A stretch of DNA of 64,000 bases from Tetragonia tetragonoides (Eukaryota; Streptophyta; Magnoliopsida; Caryophyllales; Aizoaceae). Shown piece by piece: positions 1-11,359 of the stretch. Each line of letters begins with the position of its first letter. Position 1 is the stretch's first letter. Below the pieces are notes generated by a model that worked only from the letters and a program-made list of their open reading frames with translations, searched no databases and was not told where the DNA came from. The stretch spans positions 33,759,766 to 33,823,765 of the forward strand of contig CM076147.1 of assembly GCA_038025085.1 (NCBI GenBank), written 5' to 3'. Made by a program: the position numbers and the translations under genes.

Positions 1-1203
1 AATGTTAACCGTGAGGGGGTAGCTCAGCTGGTAACATCTCAGAGGTCCCAAGTTCGAGTACCCTCAAGGCCACTGGAGATTTTACTGGTCGTTAACTTCA
101 GGACCCATGGGATTAGTCAAGCAAAGCTTGGGCACCCATGTTATCTAAAAAAAAAAAATTACTTAAATGTTAGGTAAATTTGTAAGTTTTTCCCGCCTAG
201 GCGCTGTGAAGGAGATAATCCCACAAAGTAATGTTTCTACTTATGGTACTCCACGAGTCCAAAATGGACTCCCAATTGGCAATTGACCTTTGTGTAGGCC
301 TGTAGGGAGTTTGGTCTGTCATTGTTAAACCTTCCTTATTGTGGGAACAAGCGGTATGAAAGCCGAAGGCTCAGTTTGAGACTTTGGCAACTGGAGCTTG
401 GCCTTCTTCTACTTTTGATATGACCTTGTTGAGCTACTTCCCCTAGTGGCAATTGGTATTGGGTACAAGATCCTACTAAAGAGTAATGACCAACAATTTG
501 GGAGTTGGGACTAAGTTGTGGTACTGAGTTATTTGGGAATTTAAGTGTATCACATCTCGGAGTGCACAGAGCATAAATCTTAGTCGTTTTGTGGGGTGAC
601 AGTGACAGGCTCACAGGATATAAGAAAAATGGGAAGCACCTATCAAAGACATAAAACATTTGAGTAAAAGGAATCAGAGTTGTTTTGAACTCATAGAGAG
701 ATGGCCATAGTGCCTGGTGCCTGGTGACAGAAGTGTCAGGATTGGGGGAATGGTGAAAATAGTTGGATGTAATCTTCGAAGCATGAAATTTTCGTCTTGA
801 GCTTCCAGAGGATATTGAATTTGGCTGAATTGTATGATGGCATCAGCTATGCTGTTGATCCCATCCAAATAGTTAGTTTGGCTAAGACTGTTATGAAATG
901 ATTCTAACATGAAGCTCCTTCTGGGAGTTGCTCCAGACTTCAGTAGAAGCAAATGGTTTCTTCATCATTTTAGACTGAGGCTTTGTTCTGTAGAGCTTCT
1001 TTTCATATCTTATTCCGTTATCCGAACACATTTAGCTTATAATTACTCAAATAAGATCAATGCAACCCTTTTGAAAAAGAGCTTATATTCTGCTTTTAAA
1101 GGGAATACTCATTTGCCTACCCTCCCTCTCAAAGAGGTGATTAACATTTGCAATATTGTAATTGTCTGATCATCTGACTTTTGGCTCACACTTTATTTGT
1201 CAG
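1..1203 (+). other. Intron of the CRY-DASH gene (3' part)
   Basis: This stretch precedes the first visible CRY-DASH exon and ends in a pyrimidine-poor TTTGTCAG acceptor. It holds a SINE at its left end. No FAD/antenna N-terminal exon motif (for example WFRNDLR) could be found on the + strand, so the preceding exon must lie outside the window. Minus-strand open frames at 336-659 and 674-952 resemble no family known to me. Confidence 0.6.
10..158 (+). mobile_element. tRNA-derived SINE
   Basis: A pol III box A-like stretch (TAGCTCAGCTGG, about 19-30) and a box B-like stretch (AGTTCGAGTACCC, about 50-62) are followed by a 3' body with GGATTAGTC and GGGCACCC and by a 12-bp poly-A at 147-158. This is the architecture of plant tRNA-derived SINEs, and the 3' body recalls Au-type SINEs from memory. 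AATGTTA occurs at the left edge and again just after the tail (about 166), so a target duplication is likely, its left copy possibly cut by the window edge. Confidence 0.75.
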
Positions 1204-4200
1204 CACTGAGAGGGCAGTTTCTCATAGAATGTTTGGCTGACTTGAGAAAGAATTTGCAAAACCATGGCCTGAACTTGCTGATTCAACATGGGAAGCCCGA
1301 GGACATTCTTCCTGCCCTTGCAAAGAGCATCGGAGCTCATACAGTTAAGAACCTATGCCCTTGTATTTCTCTAGCCCCATCGCTGATTAGAGCCTCACAA
1401 GTATTTAGCATTGCAGATATTTGCTCACAAAGAAACCTGCAGTGAAGAGCTGAACGTTGAAGCACGAGTACTTAAAGGACTGCAGAGAGTCCAACTTCCA
1501 TCAGCACCAGGTCAACCTGCTGGCTCAAAGGGAGCAACATTTCCTAAGTTGCAACTTATTTGGGGATGTACGTTATATCATCTAGATGATCTTCCTTCTG
1601 ATGCTAGGAATATTCCTGATGTGTACACACAATTCCGCAAAGTAAGATCTTTTTAATACTTTTACTCTGTCCATTATCTTCTTTAGTTGGGTTTTCTCTT
1701 TCCTTTTCTTATGCTTACATTTTGTCACTTGAGCGTTATGTTTCTTGGAATTTCCAGTCTGTTGAGTCCAAATGTACTATCAGAAGCTGCATCAAGATTC
1801 CCGCATCACTTGGACCTCCACCAAAAATTGAAGATTGGGGTAGCATTCCCTCTCTTGACCAGTTTGGGTTACATCATGAGAAGGCATGTTTATTTAAAGC
1901 AGCTCAGCATTGGCACATAACCCCCTCCCTTCTTTGTTTATCTGTTTTCCCTCATTTCTTTATTTAATACTTTGATGTATGTGATAGGAAATTTCTGATT
2001 TCTTGTTTTATGGCAGGTAGACAAAGGTTTAATGTTTGTTGGCGGTGAAAGCGCATCCCTTAGCAGAGTCCATGAATATTTTTGGAAGAAGGTTGGAGGC
2101 GTTTCATATAATCTATGAGTAATTGCAAGTTTAAGTTATAGAATGCATTGGAACCTTTTTTTTATCATTAGTAACTTTTGCATGAGAATGAACTAAATTT
2201 AAATTTTCACTTTATCCTTTATCTATGTGCCCTGTAAAATCGGAGGTAGTCAAAGATTGTGTCACGACATGATTAAGCTTTGCGCTGAGACAAAGTGGGC
2301 TCTTTTCTGATAAATCAAGCCCTTTGATTGAATTATATTACAAAGCAATTTATGGTGCTATGTAGAATTGTGATTCATACAGATCTTAAATGTATCTAGG
2401 ATCTACTGAAGACATATAAAGAGACTAGGAATGGGATGCTAGGGCCTGATTACTCGACAAAGTTTTCTCCATGGCTAGCTAGTGGAAGCTTGTCTCCCCG
2501 ATTCATATATGAAGAGGTTAATTATCAAACTTTTATCATTCTTACTCCTCAGACCTCAGGTTATGCAGTGGTAATGATCTAAATTCTAATATACAAGGGA
2601 TGGTTTTCTGCTAATAGGTAAAGAGATATGAGAGTGAGAGGGTGACAAATGATTCAACATACTGGTACACTTTCGGCTTTGCATGCATCATCACTGCTTG
2701 CTTGAACCTGGTTTGCTGTTGAGGAATATACTATTCAAAACTGGTTATTATGATTTCAGGGTGTTGTTCGAGTTGATATGGAGAGATTACTTCAGGTTTC
2801 TGTCAATCAAATACGGAAATTCCATTTTCCATTCGGGTACAACTGAAGATTCTAGTTTTGACACAAATGACTGGATCATTTTAGTAGTTTTGACACAAAT
2901 GACTGGATCATTTTAGTCCATCAAATTTACTTCTGATGAAAATGGAGCTTTCTTATTCGGAAATGACCGTATCCCACCATTACTTTTTCAAATCTTGGTA
3001 GCATTGCTTCAGTTTGATCGATTATGTTGTCGCTGTTTTCAGGTGGACCTAGGCAATTAGGACACACATGGAGCCAGGATAGCACCTTGTTTGAATCATG
3101 GAGAGAAGGCAAGACAGGGTATAAATGCTTATCTATGAGCACATCATGCATTTAAGTGTGCGTATCTTATCCGCAGCACTCTAAATATCCCACACATTTT
3201 TTTGTTGGTCTGTTGATTTTTTCTACTCCATTTTCTTTCTTTAATATTTTGGCATTGTTATTCTATCCAATATCCATGTGAAAACATTCTGCACTATTTC
3301 ATTCATTATTTTTCTTATGACTATCAACTCCTAATTGTTCGCACCAATAAGCTTTCAAATCCTTCTTCGAATGTTTTAGGTATCCGCTGATAGATGCAAA
3401 TATGAAAGAATTATCAGCTGCAGGTTTCATGTCTAACAGAGGGAGACAGGTAAATTCTGGTTTCCATTAAGCTTATTTCAAGTACACACTCGAGCAATTG
3501 CAAGTCTCAAGTATAGAAGAAAAGTTTGTTGTCAGTTTTGTAAACTAAAAAGAGGCATTTGCAATTTCTGTTAGATTGTTTGTTCTTTTCTTGTCCGCGA
3601 CATGGGGATTGATTGGCGCATGGGAGCAGAATGGTTTGAGACATGCCTCTTGGACTACGATCCATGCTCTAACTACGGAAACTGGACATATGGAGCAGGT
3701 ATTTTACTAAGTCAAGTATTTCGATCTAGTAAAAACAACTAAGCTCCCAACTAAGTTTGTTCTAATTGGCCTAATAGTATGCATGGAGACTGGCCTCACA
3801 TCTCAAGTACACATGTTTTCATTGTTGTATTGAAACATAGTTCACGCCATCCCTGAGATTGATGCTGCCCCTTACAATAAGTTCAGCTTTCTCAAGATCA
3901 GAATGGACTAGTGAACATCAATTCCTCAGACAATATTCGTTCGATATTGTCTGCAAGCATTTGTGTTTTAAGATTACCAGTTTATAATCTGCTGCTTTAT
4001 ATGCAGGAGTTGGAAATGATCCTAGAGAAGACAGATATTTCAGCATCCCCAAACAGGTAATGCATTTTGAATCCGAAGTCTGATGATTTTGGATGAATCA
4101 CAATTTCTATTATGGTGAAAGCCTGAAAGGTTGCAGCTCACTTTTTCTCCATATAAACTCCCAATCCATGTTCCAGTGACCCTGTATCTGTTTCCATTTT

Positions 4201-4508
4201 TAGCCTTCAAAAAATAGTTTACGCTACTAGTAGCTTGAGTGCAATTCAGTTATGCATGGAAAATGTAGCAGTTATTCAGAAGACAATTTTCAACTTGATT
4301 TCAGGCACAGGTGTATGATCCCCAAGGCGAGTATGTTGCCTATTGGTTGCCAGAGCTACGACGACTTCCCAAGGATAAACGCCATTTTCCCGGGTTTTCT
4401 TACCTGAAACCCATTGTACCCCTTAAGTATGGAAATAGTAGCAAACAAGGCAGCCAGAATAAACAGAATCGATTTGCTAAGGGACAGAGCAAGCCACATA
4501 GGAGATAA
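1204..4508 (+). CDS. CRY3: Cryptochrome DASH (CRY-DASH/CRY3), 3' twelve exons, 5' partial
   Basis: Photolyase/cryptochrome family flavoprotein. Family members bind FAD and a folate antenna, act in chloroplast and mitochondrion, and repair pyrimidine dimers in single-stranded DNA. Exons seen: 1204-1343, 1417-1641, 1758-1883, 2017-2091, 2400-2516, 2618-2664, 2760-2836, 3043-3118, 3380-3449, 3575-3698, 4007-4056, 4305-4508 (stop TAA). All keep one reading frame. Motifs include [63 protein letters not shown] and [14 protein letters not shown], which form the FAD-binding C-terminal half. The tail is basic and Gln/Asn/Lys-rich. The first visible exon starts two bases into a codon, so the N-terminal antenna-domain and transit-peptide exons lie before the window. 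The fourth intron from the left edge (1884-2016) starts with GC, not GT. No frameshift or stop was seen. Family call very secure; exon ends inferred from frame. Confidence 0.93.
2868..2917 (+). repeat. Tandem 35-bp duplication in a CRY-DASH intron
   Basis: The segment around TTTTGACACAAATGACTGGA occurs twice in direct tandem with a period of about 35 bp inside the intron after exon 2760-2836. It is intronic and has no effect on the frame. Confidence 0.85.
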
Positions 4509-4687
4509 ACGATGCAGAATGAAGCCATCACAAAAGAAGGAAATAGTCAGTTTTATAATGTTTTACTGTATTTAGTTCATGATTACCAGTTTTAGAAGAA
4601 TTTTTTATCACAGCTATAGAAGAATTTGGTTCCAGCGACGCAGCATAAAAAAAAAAAAAAACCGAAGATCATGAGGATGTATTTGGA
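4509..4687 (+). other. 3' UTR / convergent intergenic gap
   Basis: This is a short AT-rich stretch between the CRY-DASH stop and the convergent end of the minus-strand F-box remnant. It contains an A14 tract near 4648-4661. The CRY-DASH 3' UTR and poly-A site are likely here, but no clear signal could be fixed. Confidence 0.5.
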
Positions 4688-5037
4688 TCAACGAGCCTCA
4701 GCTTTGAGTGATTTTTCCAGGAATGCCTTGGGGTCAAATTTCATGGTTTTGGATACATTCCTGAATACAAAAGTGTAAATTTGAAGGCATGATGCATCAT
4801 GCATGAACATCTTCATTTTGCTAAACACTTACTGATTAACACTGACACTTAGCGTCCATATATCCAAATCCTTCTCATCCTCATTAACACTGACAAAAGC
4901 AACAGAAGAATCATGATATATTGCGAGACTCAAATAAGCTGACTGATCATGATTTGGTACATGTATCTCTTCAAATGTATCAGTAGTCATGTTGAAACAT
5001 GTTATGGCATCAGAATTTTCTTCCTGTGGACATGACC
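4688..5037 (-). pseudogene. F-box gene, 3' fragment, cut off by the copia insertion
   Basis: The minus strand from 5037 encodes the C-terminal F-box-associated region, including DTFEEIHVP, AIYHDSSVAF and DIWTL. It matches the downstream part of the paralogue at 28256-28651 in order and spacing. The open frame runs to TAA at 4829-4831. Alternatively, AATCA followed by GTAAGTG is a plausible donor that joins in frame to a last exon at 4760-4688, which ends at TGA. GACC at 5034-5037 is the left copy of the 4-bp target duplication of the retrotransposon. The right copy is at 15634-15637, where the coding sequence resumes. The gene was therefore one unit before the insertion. Confidence 0.85.
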
Positions 5038-5895
5038 TGTTGGAAAATATTGATAAAATAATACCTCAATAAATAATACCTCGATAATAAGTATAAATAC
5101 GTCAATGTTTACCAAAACAAAAACAACATTAACGACAATAACTTTTAAAGATCAATACAAATACACACTTTGAATACAAATATCGATTAATCAAATAAGA
5201 AGTATGTATATATATAAAAAGAAGAGATTAGAAGTAGCCTGGGTTGAAGCACGCTGGGCGCTTTCCTTAGAAAGGAAACGCCTCCACTGCACTGGTAAAT
5301 TAATCAAGTGCGTTTCTCCCCCAAGATACGACAACCCATTGAATTTCTTCGGTGCAGCAAGGAGAAATCCCCGAACCAACAATTACCCAATGCTCACTAG
5401 TAATAATAATAATAATATAATATAATATATTAGTTTATAATAATAAAATACTAAGTGTTGTAGTGATGTAGTAGTGATTGAGAAAATAATAAGACAAAAG
5501 ACTTGGGGAAATAATTAAACTTTTTTTAAGCAATTGCTCGCCAGCCTTCCTCTTGTTTTTTTTTTTTTTTCAACTAGAACCAACCTCAATTATATAGAAA
5601 CAATTGTCTTTGCCTTGACTCTGTAACGTTCAAGGAGGAGAGTAATAACTCACCTCTTTAAAACCAAATGAAAGAAAATATTCTCATAATCACACAAACT
5701 GTTACTTGCCAAACCATTACTCCAATATTTATGCCAAGAATGCTAATAAGTTTATTTGACCAAAGAAAAGCACCAGTTACAAAACCAACGTTATAAAACT
5801 AGAAGATAATTTAGATACCCAACAATAAAGATACAAAGAAATTTAATACATTAATAAAAATAGATTTTAATTTTAAAGCACAAAATATTTCAACA
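5038..5895 (-). repeat. Left LTR (3' LTR of the element)
   Basis: 858 bp, ends TGTTG...CAACA. A purine-rich TGTGGGAGAT (read on the minus strand, immediately right of 5895) is the polypurine tract. This LTR carries its own variants in the left two thirds, for example G at 5043, and a T15 tract where the other two LTRs have T17. Confidence 0.93.
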
Positions 5896-6490
5896 ATCTC
5901 CCACATGATTTAAAATTTAAATCACCGTAACAAAAGCTTCAATAAAACAATTTTTATTTTTTTTTTATTTTTTTTAAATATAATATACCGGTGAGCATAT
6001 AATACTGTGCAATAGGCATAGGTACCTTTTGGGTTTGAACCTACATTTAGTGAGAATGAGCTTACACCCGAAAGAGTCTAAGTAACATAAATGTTTTGAA
6101 CTTGACCCCTTAAATCAGGTTTGGACTCACTACACACGCAATATGGGCAATTCGTCAGGTTCTATCGGTGGGGCGCGTTACGGTCATGCGCACGATATCT
6201 TGTCTCATGTGTGTCATTAGGGAATAGCCCAACTCCCACAGTGGCGACCCCACCACCACACATCACTAGGTGAATCCTCCAAGAGTAGTATGTGACCACT
6301 ACCCCGCAAATAAATATGCCTTTGGATTCATTAAGAGTTAAAACTCACCCTTAAACCGTCACGGACCCGAAAATTCTCCGCTAAATAATTTGTAGTGCTC
6401 TTTTTAGTTCACTCATCAGTTTCATTATTACCCGTTGAACTTCATTCATGGGATCGCCATACCTCTGAAGACGGGCTTCCACTGTGGTGA

Positions 6491-9400
6491 CTAATTTATG
6501 GGCTTCAGTCCCATTCCCCTCGACGATTCAAGTACTTGTTGGCGCGCCAAACCCTTTGTAAGCGGATCCGCAACATTCTTTTCGAACCTGACAAAATCCA
6601 AACAAATCACACCGTGAGATATCAAGTGTCTTAAAGACTTATGTCTCACTGTCAGATGTCTCCTTTTCTCATTAAACTTCTTACTATTCACTTTTGCTAT
6701 AGCAGCTTGGCTATCACAGTGAAGAGAAATAGGAGGTATAGGCTGAGTTAATATAGGAATATCAGTTAATAAACTTTTCAACCACTCAGCTTCAGCACTA
6801 GCAGTATCTAAAGCTACTATTTCAGCTTCCATGGTGGAACGAGAGATAATAGTCTGCTTTACAGACTTCCAATAAACTGCACCTCCACCCAAACTAAATA
6901 CATAACCACTAGTAGCTTTAATATCATGACAATCAATTATCTAATTTGCATCACAATATCCTTCAAGCACTGCAGGGTAACCACTATAATGAATAGCATA
7001 ATCAATCGTACCCTTTGAATATTTAAATAACCTTTCTAAAGCCGTCCAATGCGCAGTGCCAGGATTGTGAGTATATCTAGCCAACTTACCGACCACAAAT
7101 GCAATGTCAGGTCTAGTATAATTTGTAAGATGCAACAACGATCCAACAATTTGAGAATACTTATATTGGAAATAGTTTCCCCCACATTTTTCTTCAATTT
7201 AAAAGTTGGATCAAAAGGAGAATATACAGGACTCACATCAAAAAAACCAAACTTTTTCATCAACTTCTCAATATAATGAGATTGGGTCAATGCAATGCCA
7301 TCATGCTTTTTAATTAATTTGATACCCAAAATCACATCAACCGGACCAAGGTCCTTCATATCAAAATTTTTAAACAAGAACTTTTTCGTATCATTAATAA
7401 CACGAATATCACTACTCAATATCAAAATATCATCAACATATAAACAAAGAATTACACAAGTACCATCGACTTGCTTGATATAAAGACATTTATCACCACC
7501 ATTTATTTGAAAACCATTTGAAATCATAACTTGATTAAACTTTTCATGCCATTGCATTGGAGCTTGTTTCAAACCATAAAGCGACTTTACAAGCTTGCAA
7601 ACTTTTTTCTCTTGGCCAGGAACAACAAAACCTTCCGGTTGTTCCATGTAAATCTCCTCCTCCAAATCACCATTTAGAAAAGCAGTTTTCACATCCATTT
7701 GATGAATTTCTAATTTATAGATAGAGGCAATGGCAATTAAAACTCTAATAGTAGAAATTTTTGAAACTGGAGAATATGTATCAAAGAAATCTATACCTTT
7801 CACTTGTTTGAAACCTTGGACTACAAGTCTAGCTTTAAATTTTTCAATAGAACCGTCGGGTAGCAATTTCTTTTTAAAAATCCACTTGTAGCCTAAAGTT
7901 TTACAACCAGGTGGAAGGTCAATTAAAATCCAAGTTTTATTTTGCAAAATAGAATCTACCTCACTTTGGATGGCTTCTTTCCAAAACGGAGCGTCAACAG
8001 ACGTCATTGCTTCACTAAAAGTTTTTGGATCATCTTCAAGTAAAAATGTAACAAAATCGGGACCAAAACTTTTAGCTCTTTTAGCCCTTGTACTCTGTCT
8101 AGGGACAATTGGCTCAATTGGCTCCAGAATAAAACCACTAGAAGATGAAGGCTCACTAAAATTCAAAAAAGAAGGCTCAGAAACAGATTTTAGAATTTTA
8201 GTTTTCACTGGAAAAACATTTTCAAAGAAAACAACATCACGAGATTCAATAATAGTATTAATAGCAATTTCAGGAACTTCAGAAGTCAACACCAAACATC
8301 TATAAGTAGTACTATGTAAAGAATAACCAATAAAAGCACAATCAACTATTTTTGGACCAATCTTCCTTTTCTTTGTAGTAGGTATATTTACCTTGGCTAA
8401 ACACCCCCACACTTTGATATGTTTCAAAGTCGGCTTTTTATTTTTCCACAACTCATAGGGGGTCTTATCAACATTTTTATATGGCACTCTATTCAACACA
8501 TAGCAAGCAGCATATAAAGCTTCACCCCACAAATTATTAGGCAAGTCAGAACTAAGTAACATTACATTAATCATGTCCAACAAAGTACGGTTTTTCCTTT
8601 CTGCAACCCCATTAGATTGAGGTGCACGAGGAGGCGAAACCTGATGTATAACACCATATTCCTCACAAAATTGAATCATCTCAGTAGGAGCATACTCACC
8701 TCCTCTATCGGAACGAAGAATCTTAATTTTCTTTTCCAATTGATTTTCAACTTCAGCTTTATAAGCTTTAAATCTATCAAACAAATCACTCTTGGCACTA
8801 ACCAAATAAACATAGCAATACTTGGAATAATCATCAATAAAGGTAATAAAATACCTTTTTCCACCACGAGTCAAAATATTTTCACTATCACAAAGATCGC
8901 TATGAATTAACTCTAACAAGCTAGTATCTTCTTCAACCGACTTAAAAGGTTTTCTAGGTTGTTTAGCTTGCACACATAATTCACATCTTTCTTTAGCATC
9001 AACACTAGATTTAGGAATAAGGTCTAAATGCATCATACGTCTAAAAAGTTTGCAAATTCACATGACCAAGCCTAGCATGCCAAATATTAGAAATCTCAAC
9101 ATTTGCAACACACAAAGAATTACCAGAAATAGTATTCACCTCTTTGGGCACAACATTAAGTTTAAATAATCCATCACATATATAACCTTTGCAAATAAAA
9201 TTACCATTCTTTGTAATCACAATTGCATTAGATTCAAGAATAACTTTATAGCCACATTGTACCAACAAGGAAGCAATAATAAGATTTTTTCTAACATCGG
9301 GAACATGATATACTTGATCTAAATCAAGAGACTTTCCAGATGAAAATTTTAATTTAACAAGACCTTCACCAAGGATGGAAGAAGTAACACCATTACCCAT

Positions 9401-9598
9401 ACTAACCGTTTTTGCATATGACTCAACATAAGTAGAAAATAGACTCTTATTAATACAAACATGAACATTAGCACCGGAGTCTACAAACCAATCATTCATA
9501 TTATATACCATATTTATAACCGGGTTAGAAACAACCCCCACATTAACCATAGCCATAATAAGTAAATAAGGCAAAGTCAAATATAAAAAATCAATCAA
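6491..9598 (-). pseudogene. Copia pol remnant, copy 1 (protease-integrase-RT-RNase H, no gag)
   Basis: Read on the minus strand. Protease (about 9598-9041) has WFVDSGAN and a YHVPD motif and ends in the IWHARLGHVN pre-integrase motif. A frameshift near 9040 leads to the main frame (9036 to about 7170). That frame has the zinc-finger half CELCVQAK, integrase residues in HSDLC, FIDDYSKY and PQSNGVAERKN, and the RVT_2 reverse transcriptase with DVKTAFLNGDL and LYVDDILIL. A second frameshift near 7170 moves to TNYTRPDIAFVVGKL. A TAG at 6941-6943 falls where the family has Trp after CDAN. RNase H ends the coding part ([26 protein letters not shown]). Only about 300 bp separate the protease from the 5' LTR, so gag is missing. 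It cannot make an intact polyprotein. Confidence 0.93.
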
Positions 9599-9900
9599 AA
9601 GTCGTACAATTTTAAATCCACAAATACTATCTCAGTAACAAGAAACAGAAAACTACCAAAGAATGTATGATCTAAAGACTTTGATAATATGATGTCAAAA
9701 GGCAGTGGCAGATTGTATATGCAATCTAATTTATAACCTTGAGCCAACAACTACTTAGTACTTACTAATCATGAATCACACTTCGTAACAAGTATATTTG
9801 CCCAATGGGCACAAGAAATGAGAAAGCTACTTCACACAATAGTAATTCAATTTAACATACTAATCTTAGGATATATAAAATACCGTGTTTCCTCTCTAAG

Positions 9901-10764
9901 TGTTGAAAAATATTGATAAAATAATACCTCAATAAATAATACCTCGATTATAAGTATAAATACGTCAATGTTTACCAAAACAAAAACAACATTAAAGACA
10001 ACAACTTTTAAAGATCAATACAAATATACACACTTTGAATATAAATAACGATTAATCAAATAAGAAGTATTTATATATATAAAAAGAAGAGATTAGAAGT
10101 AGCCTGGGTTGAAGCACGCTGGGCGCTTTCCTTAGAGAGGAAACGCCCCCACTGCACTGGTAAATTAATCAAGTGCGTTCCTCCCCCAAGATACGACAAC
10201 CCGTTGGATTTCTTTGGTGCAGCAAGGAGAAATCCCCGAACCAACATTTACCCAATGCTCACTAGTAATAATAATAATATAATATAATATAATATATTAG
10301 TTTATAATAATAAAATACTAAGTGTTGTACTGATGTAGTAGTGATTGAGAAAATAATAAGACAAAAGACTTAGGGAAATAATTAAACTTTATTTAAGCAA
10401 TTGCTCGCCAGCCTTCCTCTTGTTTTTTTTTTTTTTTTTCAACTAGAACCAACCTCAATTATATAGAAACAATTGTCTTTGCCTTGACTCTGTAACGTTC
10501 AAGGAGGAGAGTAATAACTCACCTCTTTAAAACCAAATGAAAGAAAATATTCTCATAATCACACAAACTGTTACTTGCCAAACCATTACTCCAATATTTA
10601 TGCCAAGAATGCTAATAAGTTTATTTGACCAAAGAAAAGCACCAGTTACAAAACCAACGTTATAAAACTAGAAGATAATTTAGATACCCAACAATAAAGA
10701 TACAAAGAAATTTAATACATTAATAAAAATAGATTTTAATTTTAAAGCACAAAATATTTCAACA
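9901..10764 (-). repeat. Middle LTR, recombinant
   Basis: 864 bp. Up to the T17 tract near 10439 it carries the variants of the right LTR. From about 10569 on it carries those of the left LTR (AAACTGTTAC rather than AAACGGTTAC, and AAAGAAAAGC rather than AAAAATAAGC). This is the product expected of a crossover between the right LTR of one copy and the left LTR of another. Confidence 0.93.
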
Positions 10765-11359
10765 ATCTCCCACATGATTTAAAATTTAAATCACCGTAAC
10801 AAAAGCTTCAATAAAACAATTTTTATTTTTTTTTTATTTTTTTTAAATATAATATACCGGTGAGCATATAATACTGTGCAATAGGCATAGGTACCTTTTG
10901 GGTTTGAACCTACATTTAGTGAGAATGAGCTTACACCCGAAAGAGTCTAAGTAACATAAATGTTTTGAACTTGACCCCTTAAATCAGGTTTGGACTCACT
11001 ACACACGCAATATGGGCAATTCGTCAGGTTCTATCGGTGGGGCGCGTTACGGTCATGCGCACGATATCTTGTCTCATGTGTGTCATTAGGGAATAGCCCA
11101 ACTCCCACAGTGGCGACCCCACCACCACACATCACTAGGTGAATCCTCCAAGAGTAGTATGTGACCACTACCCCGCAAATAAATATGCCTTTGGATTCAT
11201 TAAGAGTTAAAACTCACCCTTAAACCGTCACGGACCCGAAAATTCTCCGCTAAATAATTTGTAGTGCTCTTTTTAGTTCACTCATCAGTTTCATTATTAC
11301 CCGTTGAACTTCATTCATGGGATCGCCATACCTCTGAAGACGGGCTTCCACTGTGGTGA

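Noticed and set aside
336..952. Minus-strand open frames in the CRY-DASH upstream intron
   Set aside because: No recognisable family, no start context, and composition is like the surrounding intron.
5896..9900. Two independent insertions of the same copia family
   Set aside because: Shared lesions, constant offset, one target duplication and a chimeric middle LTR argue for local duplication instead.
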